From NCBI GenBank assembly GCA_045655125.1, contig JAZOOR010000033.1, positions 1 to 25,396 on the forward strand: 25,396 nt of DNA, in the 5' to 3' direction. Both the position numbers and the translations under genes were made by a program. This DNA comes from SIG578 sp045655125 (GTDB lineage: Bacteria > Bacillota > Clostridia > Oscillospirales > Ruminococcaceae). The notes under the pieces are model-generated. The model worked only from the letters and a program-made list of their open reading frames with translations. It was not told where the DNA came from and searched no databases. Positions 7,434-15,860 of this stretch are shown one piece after another (position 1 is the first letter of the stretch; the number at the start of each line of letters is the position of its first letter).

Positions 7434-8600
7434 ATGAAAAAAAGAGTTGTGTTATTAAGATCAAATCCCGTGGATCCCGATCCTCCTGTTGAAAAAGTGG
7501 CAGATACATTGCTTTCTCAGAATTATGAAGTTACTATTGTAGGATGGGATCGTGGTAGCAAACAGTCTAAAAAGGTTGAAGAAATATTATTAAAACATGG
7601 GAAGGCAACGGTTGTAAGATTTGGTATTTCTGCGGTTTTTGGTGGAGGTATTGTGAAGAACCTTATACCTTTGTCTAAGTTTCAAATTATGTTGGTTAAA
7701 TGGTTGAAGCGCAACAGAAAAGAGTATGATGTGATTCATTCCTTTGATTTCGATACAGGATTCGTTGCAAATAGGATAGCTCGAAAATATAATAAAAGGC
7801 TTATATATCATATACTCGATTTTTACACTGATTCACATACATTGCCTAGTTCATATTTAATTAAAAAAATAAAAAAAGCAGAGATTTCTGTTATAAACAA
7901 CGCTGATGCAACGATTATTTGTACTGAAAAACGCCGTGAGCAGATAGCGGGAAGTTTGCCTAAGAAGCTGGAAATAATACATAATACACCTGATGAAATT
8001 GCTATTACAGATAATTTTATTGCTAAGAATGTTGCGAGTGAACGATGCAAAATTGTTTATGTTGGTATATTGGCGGGATCGAGATTTTTAAGGGAAATAA
8101 TAAAATTTGTCGAGGACGATGACCGTTTTGAATTTCACATAGGTGGTTTCGGAACGATGGAATCGGAAATTTCAGATGCTGCAAGAAAAAGTGATCGTAT
8201 ATTATTTTATGGTAAACTTCCATATGAAAAGACATTGTCATTGGAAAAGTCTTGTGATATAATGACGGCTATTTATGATCCAAAAGTTCCAAATCACAAG
8301 TTTTCTGCGCCTAATAAGTTTTATGAGTCGTTAATGCTCGGTAAACCTATAGTTATGGCAAAAAACACGGGTTTTGATGAAATTATAGAGAAAAATAATA
8401 TTGGTTGTACTATCGAGTTTAATGAGAAAGGGCTCTCTGATGGCCTAAATGAATTGATATCTAAAAGAGATAATTGGCATTTAATGAGCGAGCGGATGAA
8501 AAAAATGTATAAAGAACAGTATAGTTGGAATGAGATGGCGAAACGTCTTGTTCAACTTTATGCGGGATTGAATGATGAAAAAAGTACTGATTGTAAATAA
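7434..8600 (+). CDS. GT-B fold glycosyltransferase (GT4-like, glycosyltransferase group 1)
   Basis: A 388-residue protein with two Rossmann-like halves typical of GT-B enzymes. The C-terminal half carries the nucleotide-sugar site: PNKFYESLMLGKPIVMAKNTGFDEII, with the E-x7-E type spacing of retaining GT4 transferases. The N-terminal half shows KRVVLLRSNP and a VADTL segment used for acceptor binding in related enzymes. Sugar and acceptor cannot be read from sequence. The start at 7434 is preferred because GAGAGGG lies 5 nt upstream; the earlier in-frame ATG at 7407 has no ribosome binding site. It overlaps the next glycosyltransferase gene by 29 nt. Base composition is visibly AT-richer than the flanking housekeeping genes, suggesting the cassette was acquired. 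Confidence 0.87.
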   Translation: MKKRVVLLRSNPVDPDPPVEKVADTLLSQNYEVTIVGWDRGSKQSKKVEEILLKHGKATVVRFGISAVFGGGIVKNLIPLSKFQIMLVKWLKRNRKEYDVIHSFDFDTGFVANRIARKYNKRLIYHILDFYTDSHTLPSSYLIKKIKKAEISVINNADATIICTEKRREQIAGSLPKKLEIIHNTPDEIAITDNFIAKNVASERCKIVYVGILAGSRFLREIIKFVEDDDRFEFHIGGFGTMESEISDAARKSDRILFYGKLPYEKTLSLEKSCDIMTAIYDPKVPNHKFSAPNKFYESLMLGKPIVMAKNTGFDEIIEKNNIGCTIEFNEKGLSDGLNELISKRDNWHLMSERMKKMYKEQYSWNEMAKRLVQLYAGLNDEKSTDCK

Positions 8601-9708
8601 CAATTTGGATATGGGCGGGATTCAAAAATCACTAATAAACCTGCTTAGAGAAATACATAGTAAGTATGATGTTACGCTATTACTTTTCAGTAAAAGCGGC
8701 TCATTATTAGATGATATTCCAAATGATGTCAAGGTTATTACATTGGGTAAATGTTATCGGATTCTTGGTTTATCAAAAGCAGAGCTAAAGAAATATCCTG
8801 CATTATTTATATTAAAGGCTTTCCTTGTTAAGTATGCTTTGTTGTTTTCAAGAAGAAATGCGATGAAGCTTTTGGGGTTCTTTCAAAAAAAGATTAAGGG
8901 ATATGATGTGGTTATATCCTATTCGCATTTACCTAATAACAAATATTTCAGCAATGGTTGCGGAGATTTTGTGTTAGATTGTACCCAATGTGACAAAAAG
9001 ATTTGCCTTGTCCATTGCGATTATTTGAATTCAGGGTATATGTCAGAGCAAAACAACGCTGAGTATGCGGAGTTTGATAAAATTGCCTGCTGTTCTGATT
9101 CTGTTAGAGAACGATTTATTCAAGGATCAAAAATAGACGAAAAAAAAGTGTGCACTTTAAGAAATTTCTATGATCTGAGAATAGGTGAATTAGCTGTAGA
9201 AAATCCATATTGCTATGATGATAGCTTTATCAACATAGTTACAGTTGCCAGATTATCCGTCGAAAAAGGTGTAGATCGTGCCATTGATGCCCTATATAAC
9301 ATTGGGAGAACTGACATAAGATATTATATTATCGGAGATGGTCCTCTAAAATACGAATTGATTAACAAAATAAAAGAATATGGTATGGAAGAGCAGGTAT
9401 TTCTTCTCGGTGAACAACGCAATCCTTACACATATATGATTAATGCTGATTTCCTGTTAGTGCCTTCCCTACATGAAGCCGCACCGATTGTTTTTGATGA
9501 AGCAAATATTTTGGGACTTACGGTTATATCCACTAATACAACGTCTGCTATGGAAATGCTTGAGGATGTAAATGGTAGGATATGTGACAATAATATAGAG
9601 GGTATAGAGTCAGTGATGACAGCACTTCAAAAGAGTACTAATAAAAATAACATTGTAAAAGTCAATCTACTTCAAAGTAAACAGTTTGATGATATAATAA
9701 ATTGCTGA
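8572..9708 (+). CDS. GT-B fold glycosyltransferase (GT4 family)
   Basis: A 378-residue group 1 glycosyltransferase. The N-terminus LIVNNNLDMGGIQKSLINLL is the typical GT4 glycine-rich opening. The second half has the donor-site block NIVTVARLSVEKGVDRAI, YYIIGDGPL, VFLLGEQRNPYTYMINADF and LVPSLHEAAPIVFDEA, with the conserved glutamate pair. Substrate is not deducible. It overlaps the preceding gene by 29 nt and starts at tandem ATGs (8572 and 8575) after GCGGGA, so it is probably translationally coupled. The AT-rich codon use matches the gene before it. A middle section has several cysteines (CTQCDKKICLVHC), unusual for the family and possibly lineage-specific. Confidence 0.9.
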   Translation: MMKKVLIVNNNLDMGGIQKSLINLLREIHSKYDVTLLLFSKSGSLLDDIPNDVKVITLGKCYRILGLSKAELKKYPALFILKAFLVKYALLFSRRNAMKLLGFFQKKIKGYDVVISYSHLPNNKYFSNGCGDFVLDCTQCDKKICLVHCDYLNSGYMSEQNNAEYAEFDKIACCSDSVRERFIQGSKIDEKKVCTLRNFYDLRIGELAVENPYCYDDSFINIVTVARLSVEKGVDRAIDALYNIGRTDIRYYIIGDGPLKYELINKIKEYGMEEQVFLLGEQRNPYTYMINADFLLVPSLHEAAPIVFDEANILGLTVISTNTTSAMEMLEDVNGRICDNNIEGIESVMTALQKSTNKNNIVKVNLLQSKQFDDIINC

Positions 9709-9746
9709 CTTAAGGCGGCTTTATTAAGCATATAAGGAGAAATGCA

Positions 9747-10853
9747 ATGAAAACGGTGATGCTTGTCTTCGGTACACGTCCTGAAGCTATAAAAATGTGT
9801 CCGCTTGTAAATGAACTAAAAACAAGAGAAAACATTAAAACGGTGGTATGCGTAACAGGGCAACATCGTCAGATGCTTGATATGGTGCTTGAAACATTCA
9901 AAGTTGTACCGGACTATGATCTTTCAATTATGAAAAGCGGACAGACTTTGCTTGATATTACCACCAATATTCTAACTAAAATCGGAGAAGTTCTCGATGA
10001 AGTAAAACCTGATGTGGTTTTGGTTCACGGTGATACATCGACTACATTTGTTGCTGCACTTGCTTGTTTTTACAAACAGATTTCAATTGGGCATGTGGAA
10101 GCAGGATTACGAACATATAATATCTACAGCCCGTATCCTGAGGAATTTAACCGTCAGGCAGTATCAATCATTTCCAAATACAATTTTTCGCCCACTAAAC
10201 TTTCAAAACAAAACCTGCTTAGAGAAGGTAGGGATGAAAATAGTATTTACATAACAGGTAATACAGCGATCGATGCGCTGAAAACCACTGTTCGAGAAGA
10301 TTATACACATCCAGAGCTTGAATGGGCAAAGGGCAGCCGCTTGATTATGATTACAGCGCATCGTCGTGAAAATTTAGGCGAACCTATGCATAATATGTTT
10401 CGTGCGATTCGTCGTGTTATGGAGGAACATCCCGATGTTAAGGCAATATATCCTATCCATATGAATCCTGTTGTACGTAAGGCGGCGGATGAAGAGCTTG
10501 GAGATTGCGAACGTATTCATATTATTGAACCTCTTGAGGTGTTGGATTTTCACAATTTTCTTGCGCGTAGTTTTATGATTTTGACAGATAGTGGTGGAAT
10601 TCAGGAGGAAGCTCCGTCTCTTGGTAAACCCGTTCTTGTTATGCGTGATACAACAGAGCGTCCGGAGGGTATTGAAGCAGGAACCTTGAAATTGGTTGGT
10701 ACCAACGAGCAGAATATTTATGAGAATTTTAAACTGCTTCTTGAAGATCAAAATGCCTACGATGCGATGTCTAAGGCGAGTAATCCATATGGTGATGGTT
10801 TTGCATCTAGGAGAATTGCAAATGTTTTAGAGTTTGGCAAGCTGGAAGTATAG
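9747..10853 (+). CDS. wecB: UDP-N-acetylglucosamine 2-epimerase (non-hydrolysing)
   Basis: A 368-residue GT-B-like epimerase interconverting UDP-GlcNAc and UDP-ManNAc, supplying ManNAc-type sugars for wall or capsular polymers. Diagnostic segments are FGTRPEAIKM at the N-terminus, GHVEAGLRT, PYPEEFNRQ, ITAHRRENLG, and TDSGGIQEEAPSLGKPVLVMRDTTERPEG in the UDP site. Length matches the family (WecB/MnaA). AAGGAG lies 7 nt before the ATG. It is the last gene of the first glycan unit, followed by a strong terminator. No ManNAc dehydrogenase is nearby, so UDP-ManNAc may be used directly or processed by genes elsewhere. Its composition is intermediate between the AT-rich cassette genes and the flanks. 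Confidence 0.95.
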   Translation: MKTVMLVFGTRPEAIKMCPLVNELKTRENIKTVVCVTGQHRQMLDMVLETFKVVPDYDLSIMKSGQTLLDITTNILTKIGEVLDEVKPDVVLVHGDTSTTFVAALACFYKQISIGHVEAGLRTYNIYSPYPEEFNRQAVSIISKYNFSPTKLSKQNLLREGRDENSIYITGNTAIDALKTTVREDYTHPELEWAKGSRLIMITAHRRENLGEPMHNMFRAIRRVMEEHPDVKAIYPIHMNPVVRKAADEELGDCERIHIIEPLEVLDFHNFLARSFMILTDSGGIQEEAPSLGKPVLVMRDTTERPEGIEAGTLKLVGTNEQNIYENFKLLLEDQNAYDAMSKASNPYGDGFASRRIANVLEFGKLEV

Positions 10854-10885
10854 TTGCGTAATTAAAGAAAATATATAATAATTTA

Positions 10886-10927
10886 AAACGAGGGTAAAAT
10901 TTTTGTTTTACCCTCGTTTGTTTTTTC
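10886..10927 (+). terminator. Strong intrinsic terminator after wecB
   Basis: AAACGAGGGTAAAA (10886-10899), a 6-nt loop, its exact complement at 10906-10919, then GTTTTTTT. It separates the AT-rich glycosyltransferase/wecB unit from the LCP-led unit. Confidence 0.95.
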
Positions 10928-10982
10928 TTATGATTAGAGATACTATTAGTAATACACTATCTTGACACATATGACATAATCA

Positions 10983-11011
10983 TTGACTTTTCGCCTTAAA
11001 AAGACTATAAT
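10983..11011 (+). promoter_or_regulatory. SigA-type promoter of the LCP-led glycan operon
   Basis: TTGACT (10983-10988), 17-bp spacer, TATAAT (11006-11011). A leader of about 86 nt precedes the ATG at 11104. The rest of the 250-nt gene-free stretch (10854-11103) holds the upstream terminator and AT-rich sequence; I see no riboswitch or T-box signature. Confidence 0.85.
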
Positions 11012-11103
11012 AGTATGTAAGTTTATATTATGGAGTGGTATGTCAGATTGAAATAAAGCTCTGATGTTTGGTTTTTAATTGTATTTTTTACGGAGGGAAT
11101 ATT

Positions 11104-12240
11104 ATGAAATGCATTAGCTGCGGAGCTGTTTTGGATGATGAAAACGCAATTTTTTGTGAAAAATGTTATAAAGAAAATGTTGCAAAAAATGCAGGAGATG
11201 TAAAGCCTGAAAATAGAAGAAACGGCGGCAAAAAGCCCGAGGATAATAAGAAAAAGAAAATCATTTTAGCGGTAATAGCTGTTGTTGTTGCGGTTGTTCT
11301 GGCCATTGTGGTATGGGCTGTTTCGTGGGGAATTTCTGTTTTAAATAATATAGACAGAGATAACCTTTCGGGTGATCTTGGAATTGCTTCGGATGCAGAC
11401 CTTCCTTTTGATGACAATGTAAAAAATATTGCCCTTTTTGGGCTTGATAGCCGTCAGGATAACGATGTCGGCAGATCGGACGCTATCATTATTCTGTCCA
11501 TTGATAAGGTTAATAAAGCCATTAAAATGACCTCTGTCGCAAGAGACACATATATAGAATTTGAAAACGGAAAGCACGACAAGATAACACACGCATGGGC
11601 TTACGGAAAGGCTAATCTTGCCGTAAAAACCATAAATCATAACTTTAAACTTGATATAACCGATTACGTCAGCGTGAACTTCTACCAGTTTTCCGAAATA
11701 ATTGATTATATTGGCGGCGTAACCATTGATGTCAGCGAGGCAGAGATGAAGGTTATGAACACCCACTATATTCCCTATCTTAGAGATATGGGAATCGACT
11801 GCGACTATATAAAAGAAGCGGGAGTTCAGCATTTAAATGGTGGACAGGCTCTTGCTTACTCAAGAAACCGATATACAGGAAGCGACATTGACAGAGGCAA
11901 CCGTCAGCGCGAGGTGCTTTCCGCAATGTTTGATACTGTTAAAAAGATGAACCCTTTAAAATTCCCTAAATTAGTAGAAATGATTTTAGGTGAGTGTACC
12001 ACCTCGCTTAACAATAGTGAGATGCTCGGTATTGGTATGTGGGCACTTGCAAACTCACCTAAGATAGAATCCTTTGGACTTCCTAATGACGAATGTAAGG
12101 GCAAAGGACAGTCGATAAACGGCACAAGCTATATGGTTTATGACCTTGAGCATGCATCACAGATGCTGCACGATTTTATTTATCTCCCACCCAAAACAGA
12201 AGAAAATTCCTCGATGATACCTGTGTCATCTGAAAAATAA
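11104..12240 (+). CDS. LytR-CpsA-Psr (LCP) family ligase with N-terminal zinc ribbon
   Basis: A 378-residue protein. LCP enzymes transfer lipid-linked glycans (teichoic acid, capsule) to peptidoglycan on the outer face of the membrane. Order of parts: a zinc-ribbon-like pair C3xxC6 and C18xxC21; a basic, charged linker; one hydrophobic segment at about residues 53-77; then the LCP domain, with FGLDSRQDNDVGRSDAIIIL, MTSVARDTYI, GGVTIDV, and LNGGQALAYSRNRYTGSDIDRGNRQREVL, including the conserved Arg/Asp residues that bind the pyrophosphate lipid. The cytoplasmic zinc ribbon is not part of the standard LCP architecture. The start at 11104 follows GGAGGG; an earlier in-frame ATG at 11068 lacks one. 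It leads an operon with sugar-transferase genes, consistent with attaching that glycan to the wall. Confidence 0.93.
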   Translation: MKCISCGAVLDDENAIFCEKCYKENVAKNAGDVKPENRRNGGKKPEDNKKKKIILAVIAVVVAVVLAIVVWAVSWGISVLNNIDRDNLSGDLGIASDADLPFDDNVKNIALFGLDSRQDNDVGRSDAIIILSIDKVNKAIKMTSVARDTYIEFENGKHDKITHAWAYGKANLAVKTINHNFKLDITDYVSVNFYQFSEIIDYIGGVTIDVSEAEMKVMNTHYIPYLRDMGIDCDYIKEAGVQHLNGGQALAYSRNRYTGSDIDRGNRQREVLSAMFDTVKKMNPLKFPKLVEMILGECTTSLNNSEMLGIGMWALANSPKIESFGLPNDECKGKGQSINGTSYMVYDLEHASQMLHDFIYLPPKTEENSSMIPVSSEK

Positions 12241-12260
12241 TCCTTAGCAGCGAGGTTATT

Positions 12261-12923
12261 ATGAAAAAGAACAAAATGAAAAACAGGTCGGTCAACAACT
12301 TTGTGTTTGTTGAGAAAAAAGGCTATGACTTTGTAAAGCGCATCTTTGACTTTGTCGCGGCGCTTATTTTGCTCATAGTCTTGTTTCCGCTACTCTTAAT
12401 TGTTGCGCTTTTAGTTATGACAGACGGCGGCCCCCCGATTTTTGTTCAGACCCGCGTTGGAAAAGGCGGTAAGCTGTTTAAAATGTACAAGTTTCGCACA
12501 ATGGTTGTCGGGGCAGACTCTCCCGAATTTTTGGAAAAGCTTCAAAAAATGAACGAAATGGACGGACCCGCTTTCAAAATGAAGCGCGACCCAAGAGTTA
12601 CAAAAATAGGTGCAATACTCAGAAAAACAAGCATTGATGAGCTTCCTCAGCTTGTAAATATCCTTATCGGCGATATGACCTTTGTAGGTCCGCGCCCACC
12701 GATTATTATTGAAGTAGAGAAGTATAAGCCTTATCAGTTTAACCGCCTTTTAGTAAAGCAGGGGCTTACTTGCTACTGGCAGTGCAGTGGCAGAAATAAT
12801 ATTAAATTTAAGGAATGGGTAAGACTTGACCTTAAATATATTATGGAACGTAGCCTTTGGACCGATTTTAAGATCTTACTCAAAACAATCCCCGCAGTCT
12901 TTTCGGGAAAAGGCGCGCAGTAA
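12261..12923 (+). CDS. Initiating sugar-phosphate transferase (monotopic polyprenyl-phosphate glycosylphosphotransferase)
   Basis: A 220-residue monotopic phosphoglycosyl transferase of the bacterial sugar transferase family (WcaJ-CTD/PglC-like). It moves a sugar-1-phosphate from a UDP-sugar to undecaprenyl phosphate, the first membrane step of glycan assembly. Visible features: an N-terminal hydrophobic re-entrant helix (about 29-53), RVGKGGKLFKMYKFRTM, the catalytic Asp-Glu dyad in SIDELPQLVN (D126-E127), and GDMTFVGPRPP (GPRP 143-146). It is the short catalytic-only form, without the four extra membrane helices of WbaP/WcaJ. GAGG lies upstream of the ATG, 20 nt after the LCP gene. The sugar specificity cannot be stated. 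Confidence 0.94.
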   Translation: MKKNKMKNRSVNNFVFVEKKGYDFVKRIFDFVAALILLIVLFPLLLIVALLVMTDGGPPIFVQTRVGKGGKLFKMYKFRTMVVGADSPEFLEKLQKMNEMDGPAFKMKRDPRVTKIGAILRKTSIDELPQLVNILIGDMTFVGPRPPIIIEVEKYKPYQFNRLLVKQGLTCYWQCSGRNNIKFKEWVRLDLKYIMERSLWTDFKILLKTIPAVFSGKGAQ

Positions 12924-12935
12924 AGAGGCGAGCGT

Positions 12936-14033
12936 ATGAAAAAGTATGATTATCTGATAGTCGGAGCGGGACTTTTCGGCAGCGTTTTCGCATATGAGGC
13001 GTCAGCACGAGGAAAAAAATGCCTTGTTATTGATAAGCGCGAGCATATCGGCGGAAATATATACACCCAGAGTGTAGACGGTATAAACGTCCATAAGTAC
13101 GGAGCTCACATTTTTCATACCGATAACAGAGAGGTATGGGAGTATATAAATAAGTTTGCCGATTTTAATAACTTTGTAAACACTCCTATTGCAAATTATA
13201 AGGGCGAGCTTTATAACCTGCCCTTTAATATGCACACCTTTTATCAGATGTGGGGAACTGCAACTCCCAAAGATGCCAGCGCTAAAATAGAGGCGCAGCG
13301 CTCACAAATAAAAGGCGAGCCTAAAAACTTAGAGGAGCAGGCAATTTCTCTTGTCGGCACAGATATTTATGAAAAACTTGTAAAGCATTACACCGAAAAA
13401 CAGTGGGGCAGACCCTGTAGCGAACTTCCAAGCTTTATAATTAAGCGCCTGCCTGTGCGCTTTACATTCAATAATAACTATTTTAACGACCGCTATCAAG
13501 GCATTCCGATAGGAGGATATACGGCTATTATCAACAAAATGCTCGAGGGCTGTGAGGTAAGACTCTGCACCGATTATTTTGAGCATAAAAAAGAGCTTGA
13601 TTTTTTGGCAGAGCGCACAGTTTACACAGGCTGTATCGATATGTATTTTAATTACTGCTTCGGAAAGCTTGAATATAGAAGTCTTGATTTTGAAAATGAG
13701 CTTCTTAATTGTGAAAATTATCAGGGCGTTGCGGTTGTAAATTACACCGATGCCGAGCATAAATTCACAAGAATTATTGAACACAAGCATTTTGAGGGCT
13801 CTGACAGTCCAAAGACCATCATAACAAGAGAATATCCTGCCGAGTGGACAGAGGAAAAAGAACCATACTATCCCGTAAACGACGAGAAAAATCAGGCGCT
13901 CTATAAACAGTATGCGAGCCTCGCAGAAAAAGAGGAAAATGTTATATTCGGCGGCCGCCTCGGCGGTTACCGTTATTATGATATGGATGATACCATAGAG
14001 GCGGCCTTGGAGCTTGCAGAGAAGGAGCTTTAA
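12936..14033 (+). CDS. glf: UDP-galactopyranose mutase
   Basis: A 365-residue FAD enzyme interconverting UDP-galactopyranose and UDP-galactofuranose, which makes the precursor for galactofuranose in surface glycans. The FAD-binding GAGLFGS (10-16) and VIDKREHIGGNIYTQ open the protein. KYGAHIFHTDN, EKQWGRPCSELP, RLPVRFTFNNNYFND, FTRIIEHKHF and the C-terminal GGRLGGYRYYDMDD are family signatures. Length matches bacterial Glf. It is 12 nt downstream of the glycosylphosphotransferase, and the DUF4422 gene starts 1 nt past its stop. Its presence is the best clue that the polymer contains galactofuranose. Long antisense frames over it are composition artefacts. Confidence 0.97.
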   Translation: MKKYDYLIVGAGLFGSVFAYEASARGKKCLVIDKREHIGGNIYTQSVDGINVHKYGAHIFHTDNREVWEYINKFADFNNFVNTPIANYKGELYNLPFNMHTFYQMWGTATPKDASAKIEAQRSQIKGEPKNLEEQAISLVGTDIYEKLVKHYTEKQWGRPCSELPSFIIKRLPVRFTFNNNYFNDRYQGIPIGGYTAIINKMLEGCEVRLCTDYFEHKKELDFLAERTVYTGCIDMYFNYCFGKLEYRSLDFENELLNCENYQGVAVVNYTDAEHKFTRIIEHKHFEGSDSPKTIITREYPAEWTEEKEPYYPVNDEKNQALYKQYASLAEKEENVIFGGRLGGYRYYDMDDTIEAALELAEKEL

Positions 14034-14034
14034 A

Positions 14035-14805
14035 GTGAAAGCAAAAATCATAATTGCCGCGCATAAGCCTTACAGAATGCCAGAGGATAGCATTTATCTT
14101 CCTCTGCATGTCGGAAAAAGGGGCAAAGATGGCATAGGCTTTGCGGGAGATGACACAGGCGATAATATTTCTGAAAAAAACTCCCGCTTTTGTGAGCTGA
14201 CGGGGATATATTGGGCTATTAAAAATGTAGATGCCGATTATATAGGTCTTGCCCATTACCGCCGTCATTTTTCCTTAAAACCTAAAAAAGACAAATTTGC
14301 GGCAGTGTTGTCACAAAATGAGCTTGAAAAGCTTCTTGAAACCACCGATGTTGTGCTTCCAAAAAAGCAAAATTATTACATTGAAAATCTTTATGACCAC
14401 TATTCGCATACACATAAAGAAGAGCATCTTTTAGTATTAAAAGAGGTGCTTTCTGAGAGGTCACCTGAGTACTTAGATGAATTTGAGCTTCTTAAAAAGA
14501 GGACCTCTGCGCATATGTTTAATATGTTTATTATGAAACGCGAGATAGCTGAGAATTATCTTAACTGGATGTTTGATATTCTGTTTGAGCTTGAAAAAAG
14601 GATGGACTTTTCAAAAATGTCCTCGTTTGAGGAGAGGATGATGGGCAGACTCAGCGAACTTATGCTGGATATGTGGATAAATAAGAATAAGATTTCTTAT
14701 AAGGAAATTCCGTGCATATATATGGAAAGGATAAACTTTGCTGCTAAGGTAACAGGTTTTTTAAAGGCTAAATTTTTCGGCAAAAGCTATGATAAAAGTT
14801 TTTAA
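14035..14805 (+). CDS. DUF4422-domain putative glycosyltransferase
   Basis: A 256-residue protein of the DUF4422 family, found in capsule and exopolysaccharide clusters and thought to be glycosyltransferases. The family signatures are clear: IIIAAHKPYRMP, YLPLHVG, GDDTGDNISEKNSRFCELTGIYWAIKN split around the middle, and ADYIGLAHYRRHF. I place the start at the GTG at 14035, immediately after the glf stop, because AAGGAG sits 7 nt upstream and the product then begins MKAKIIIAAHKPYR as in relatives; an in-frame TTG at 14014 inside glf is less likely. It is translationally coupled to glf and next to a GT-A glycosyltransferase. The transferred sugar is unknown; galactofuranose is one possibility given glf. 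Confidence 0.88.
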   Translation: MKAKIIIAAHKPYRMPEDSIYLPLHVGKRGKDGIGFAGDDTGDNISEKNSRFCELTGIYWAIKNVDADYIGLAHYRRHFSLKPKKDKFAAVLSQNELEKLLETTDVVLPKKQNYYIENLYDHYSHTHKEEHLLVLKEVLSERSPEYLDEFELLKKRTSAHMFNMFIMKREIAENYLNWMFDILFELEKRMDFSKMSSFEERMMGRLSELMLDMWINKNKISYKEIPCIYMERINFAAKVTGFLKAKFFGKSYDKSF

Positions 14806-14823
14806 GTGGGGGAGAAAGACAAA

Positions 14824-15843
14824 ATGCGTCCGCAGATTTCTTATATTATACCTGCGCATAATGGGGAAAGATATCTTTCGGCATGTGTCGGCAGTATAAC
14901 CTGCCAGAAAAAACTGTCTTTTGAAATTATTATAGTTGAAAACGGCTCAAAGGATAACACCTACGAGCTTGCCCTGGAGCTTTCGGAGAAAGATGACCGT
15001 ATCCGCGTTTTTCAAAGCGAAAAGGGAGTTTCCATAGCGAGAAATGTCGGCATTGAAAATGCAAGGGGCGAGTATCTCTGTTTTGTAGATCAGGATGATA
15101 CTATGCTCCCTGATGCAGATGCGGTTTTTGCTCGCGGCTTTAAGCAGTTTGCGGGCTCTGATGTTTATTTTGCTTTCAGCGATAGCCAGACAAGCGCAAA
15201 ACAGGATAATTGGCACCTTGTGCCAAAATCCTCAATGCAAAGGCTTCTTGTTGAAAGTCTAAAGCGCCCAACCAAGACACTTTGCGCGTGGGGAAAGCTT
15301 TTTTCTACCGACCTCGTGAGAGAAAAGAATATCCGCTTTGACCCTAAAATTACACACTCAGAGGATAGCGACTTTGTTATTTCGGTGATTATGCAAAGCA
15401 GCTTTGCCGCAACGATAGACCGAGCGGTTTATCATTATACGGTAAATGACCCGTTTTCTGTGCGCCGCACAAATAGAAATCTCCGCGATAAATATGCCGA
15501 TGCAATGCTTAGAACCAGCCGCCGACTTTCAAAGGCTCCAAAAGAGATAAAATCCGCATTTCTTTTGTATGTTCTTGACCATCTGCTTATAGTATGTGTC
15601 CACGATTTATTTAGAGCTGAGAGGGGAAGCGTAAAGGAGCAGATTTCCGCCGCTCGCGCGGTAGTGAGGGACAGTGTTTACGCTCAGGCACTTAAAGAGG
15701 CTCCGCTCAGAAAAACTTCGTTTGTAAAGTCGGTATTGTTTTTCTTTGCAAGATATAAAATGGTTATGCCTCTGTATATTGCCTGCAAGGTAAGACAGAT
15801 ACAAAATAAAACTAAATATAAGGTTAAAAACCCCGTACGATAG
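14824..15843 (+). CDS. GT-A fold glycosyltransferase (GT2 family)
   Basis: A 339-residue family 2 glycosyltransferase. The nucleotide-sugar domain occupies the first ~220 residues: SYIIPAHNGERYLSACVGSI, IIIVENGSKDNT, GVSIARNVGIENARGEYLCF, the metal-binding VDQDDTM (DxD-like), and a downstream HSEDSDFVI acid motif typical of the catalytic base. The C-terminal ~120 residues are helical and basic with a short hydrophobic stretch, possibly membrane-associating. The ATG at 14824 has GGGGGAG about 9 nt upstream and is preferred; a GTG at 14806 directly after the previous stop is the alternative. It is the last gene of the LCP-led operon, and its stop overlaps a terminator hairpin. Confidence 0.92.
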   Translation: MRPQISYIIPAHNGERYLSACVGSITCQKKLSFEIIIVENGSKDNTYELALELSEKDDRIRVFQSEKGVSIARNVGIENARGEYLCFVDQDDTMLPDADAVFARGFKQFAGSDVYFAFSDSQTSAKQDNWHLVPKSSMQRLLVESLKRPTKTLCAWGKLFSTDLVREKNIRFDPKITHSEDSDFVISVIMQSSFAATIDRAVYHYTVNDPFSVRRTNRNLRDKYADAMLRTSRRLSKAPKEIKSAFLLYVLDHLLIVCVHDLFRAERGSVKEQISAARAVVRDSVYAQALKEAPLRKTSFVKSVLFFFARYKMVMPLYIACKVRQIQNKTKYKVKNPVR

Positions 15844-15860
15844 TATGGGGTTTTATATTT
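15827..15860. terminator. Bidirectional terminator at the end of the glycan operon
   Basis: AAAACCCCGTAC (15827-15838), loop GATA, GTATGGGGTTTT (15843-15854), with one G-U pair, then ATATTTTT. On the minus strand it is followed by TTTTTAACC. It contains the GT2 stop codon and closes the convergent minus-strand gene too. Confidence 0.9.

Noticed and set aside
10928..11103. Riboswitch or T-box leader before the LCP gene
   Set aside because: No conserved T-box bulge, no riboswitch core and no antiterminator pair; only a promoter and AT-rich leader. A second TTGACA at 10962-10967 has no -10 box at suitable spacing.
14014..14034. TTG start for the DUF4422 gene inside glf
   Set aside because: The GTG at 14035 has AAGGAG at proper spacing and yields the expected N-terminus.
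13329..14051. 240-codon antisense frame over glf
   Set aside because: Shadow of a strongly supported gene; hydrophobic, Ile/Lys/Phe-biased composition with no start signal or recognisable domain.
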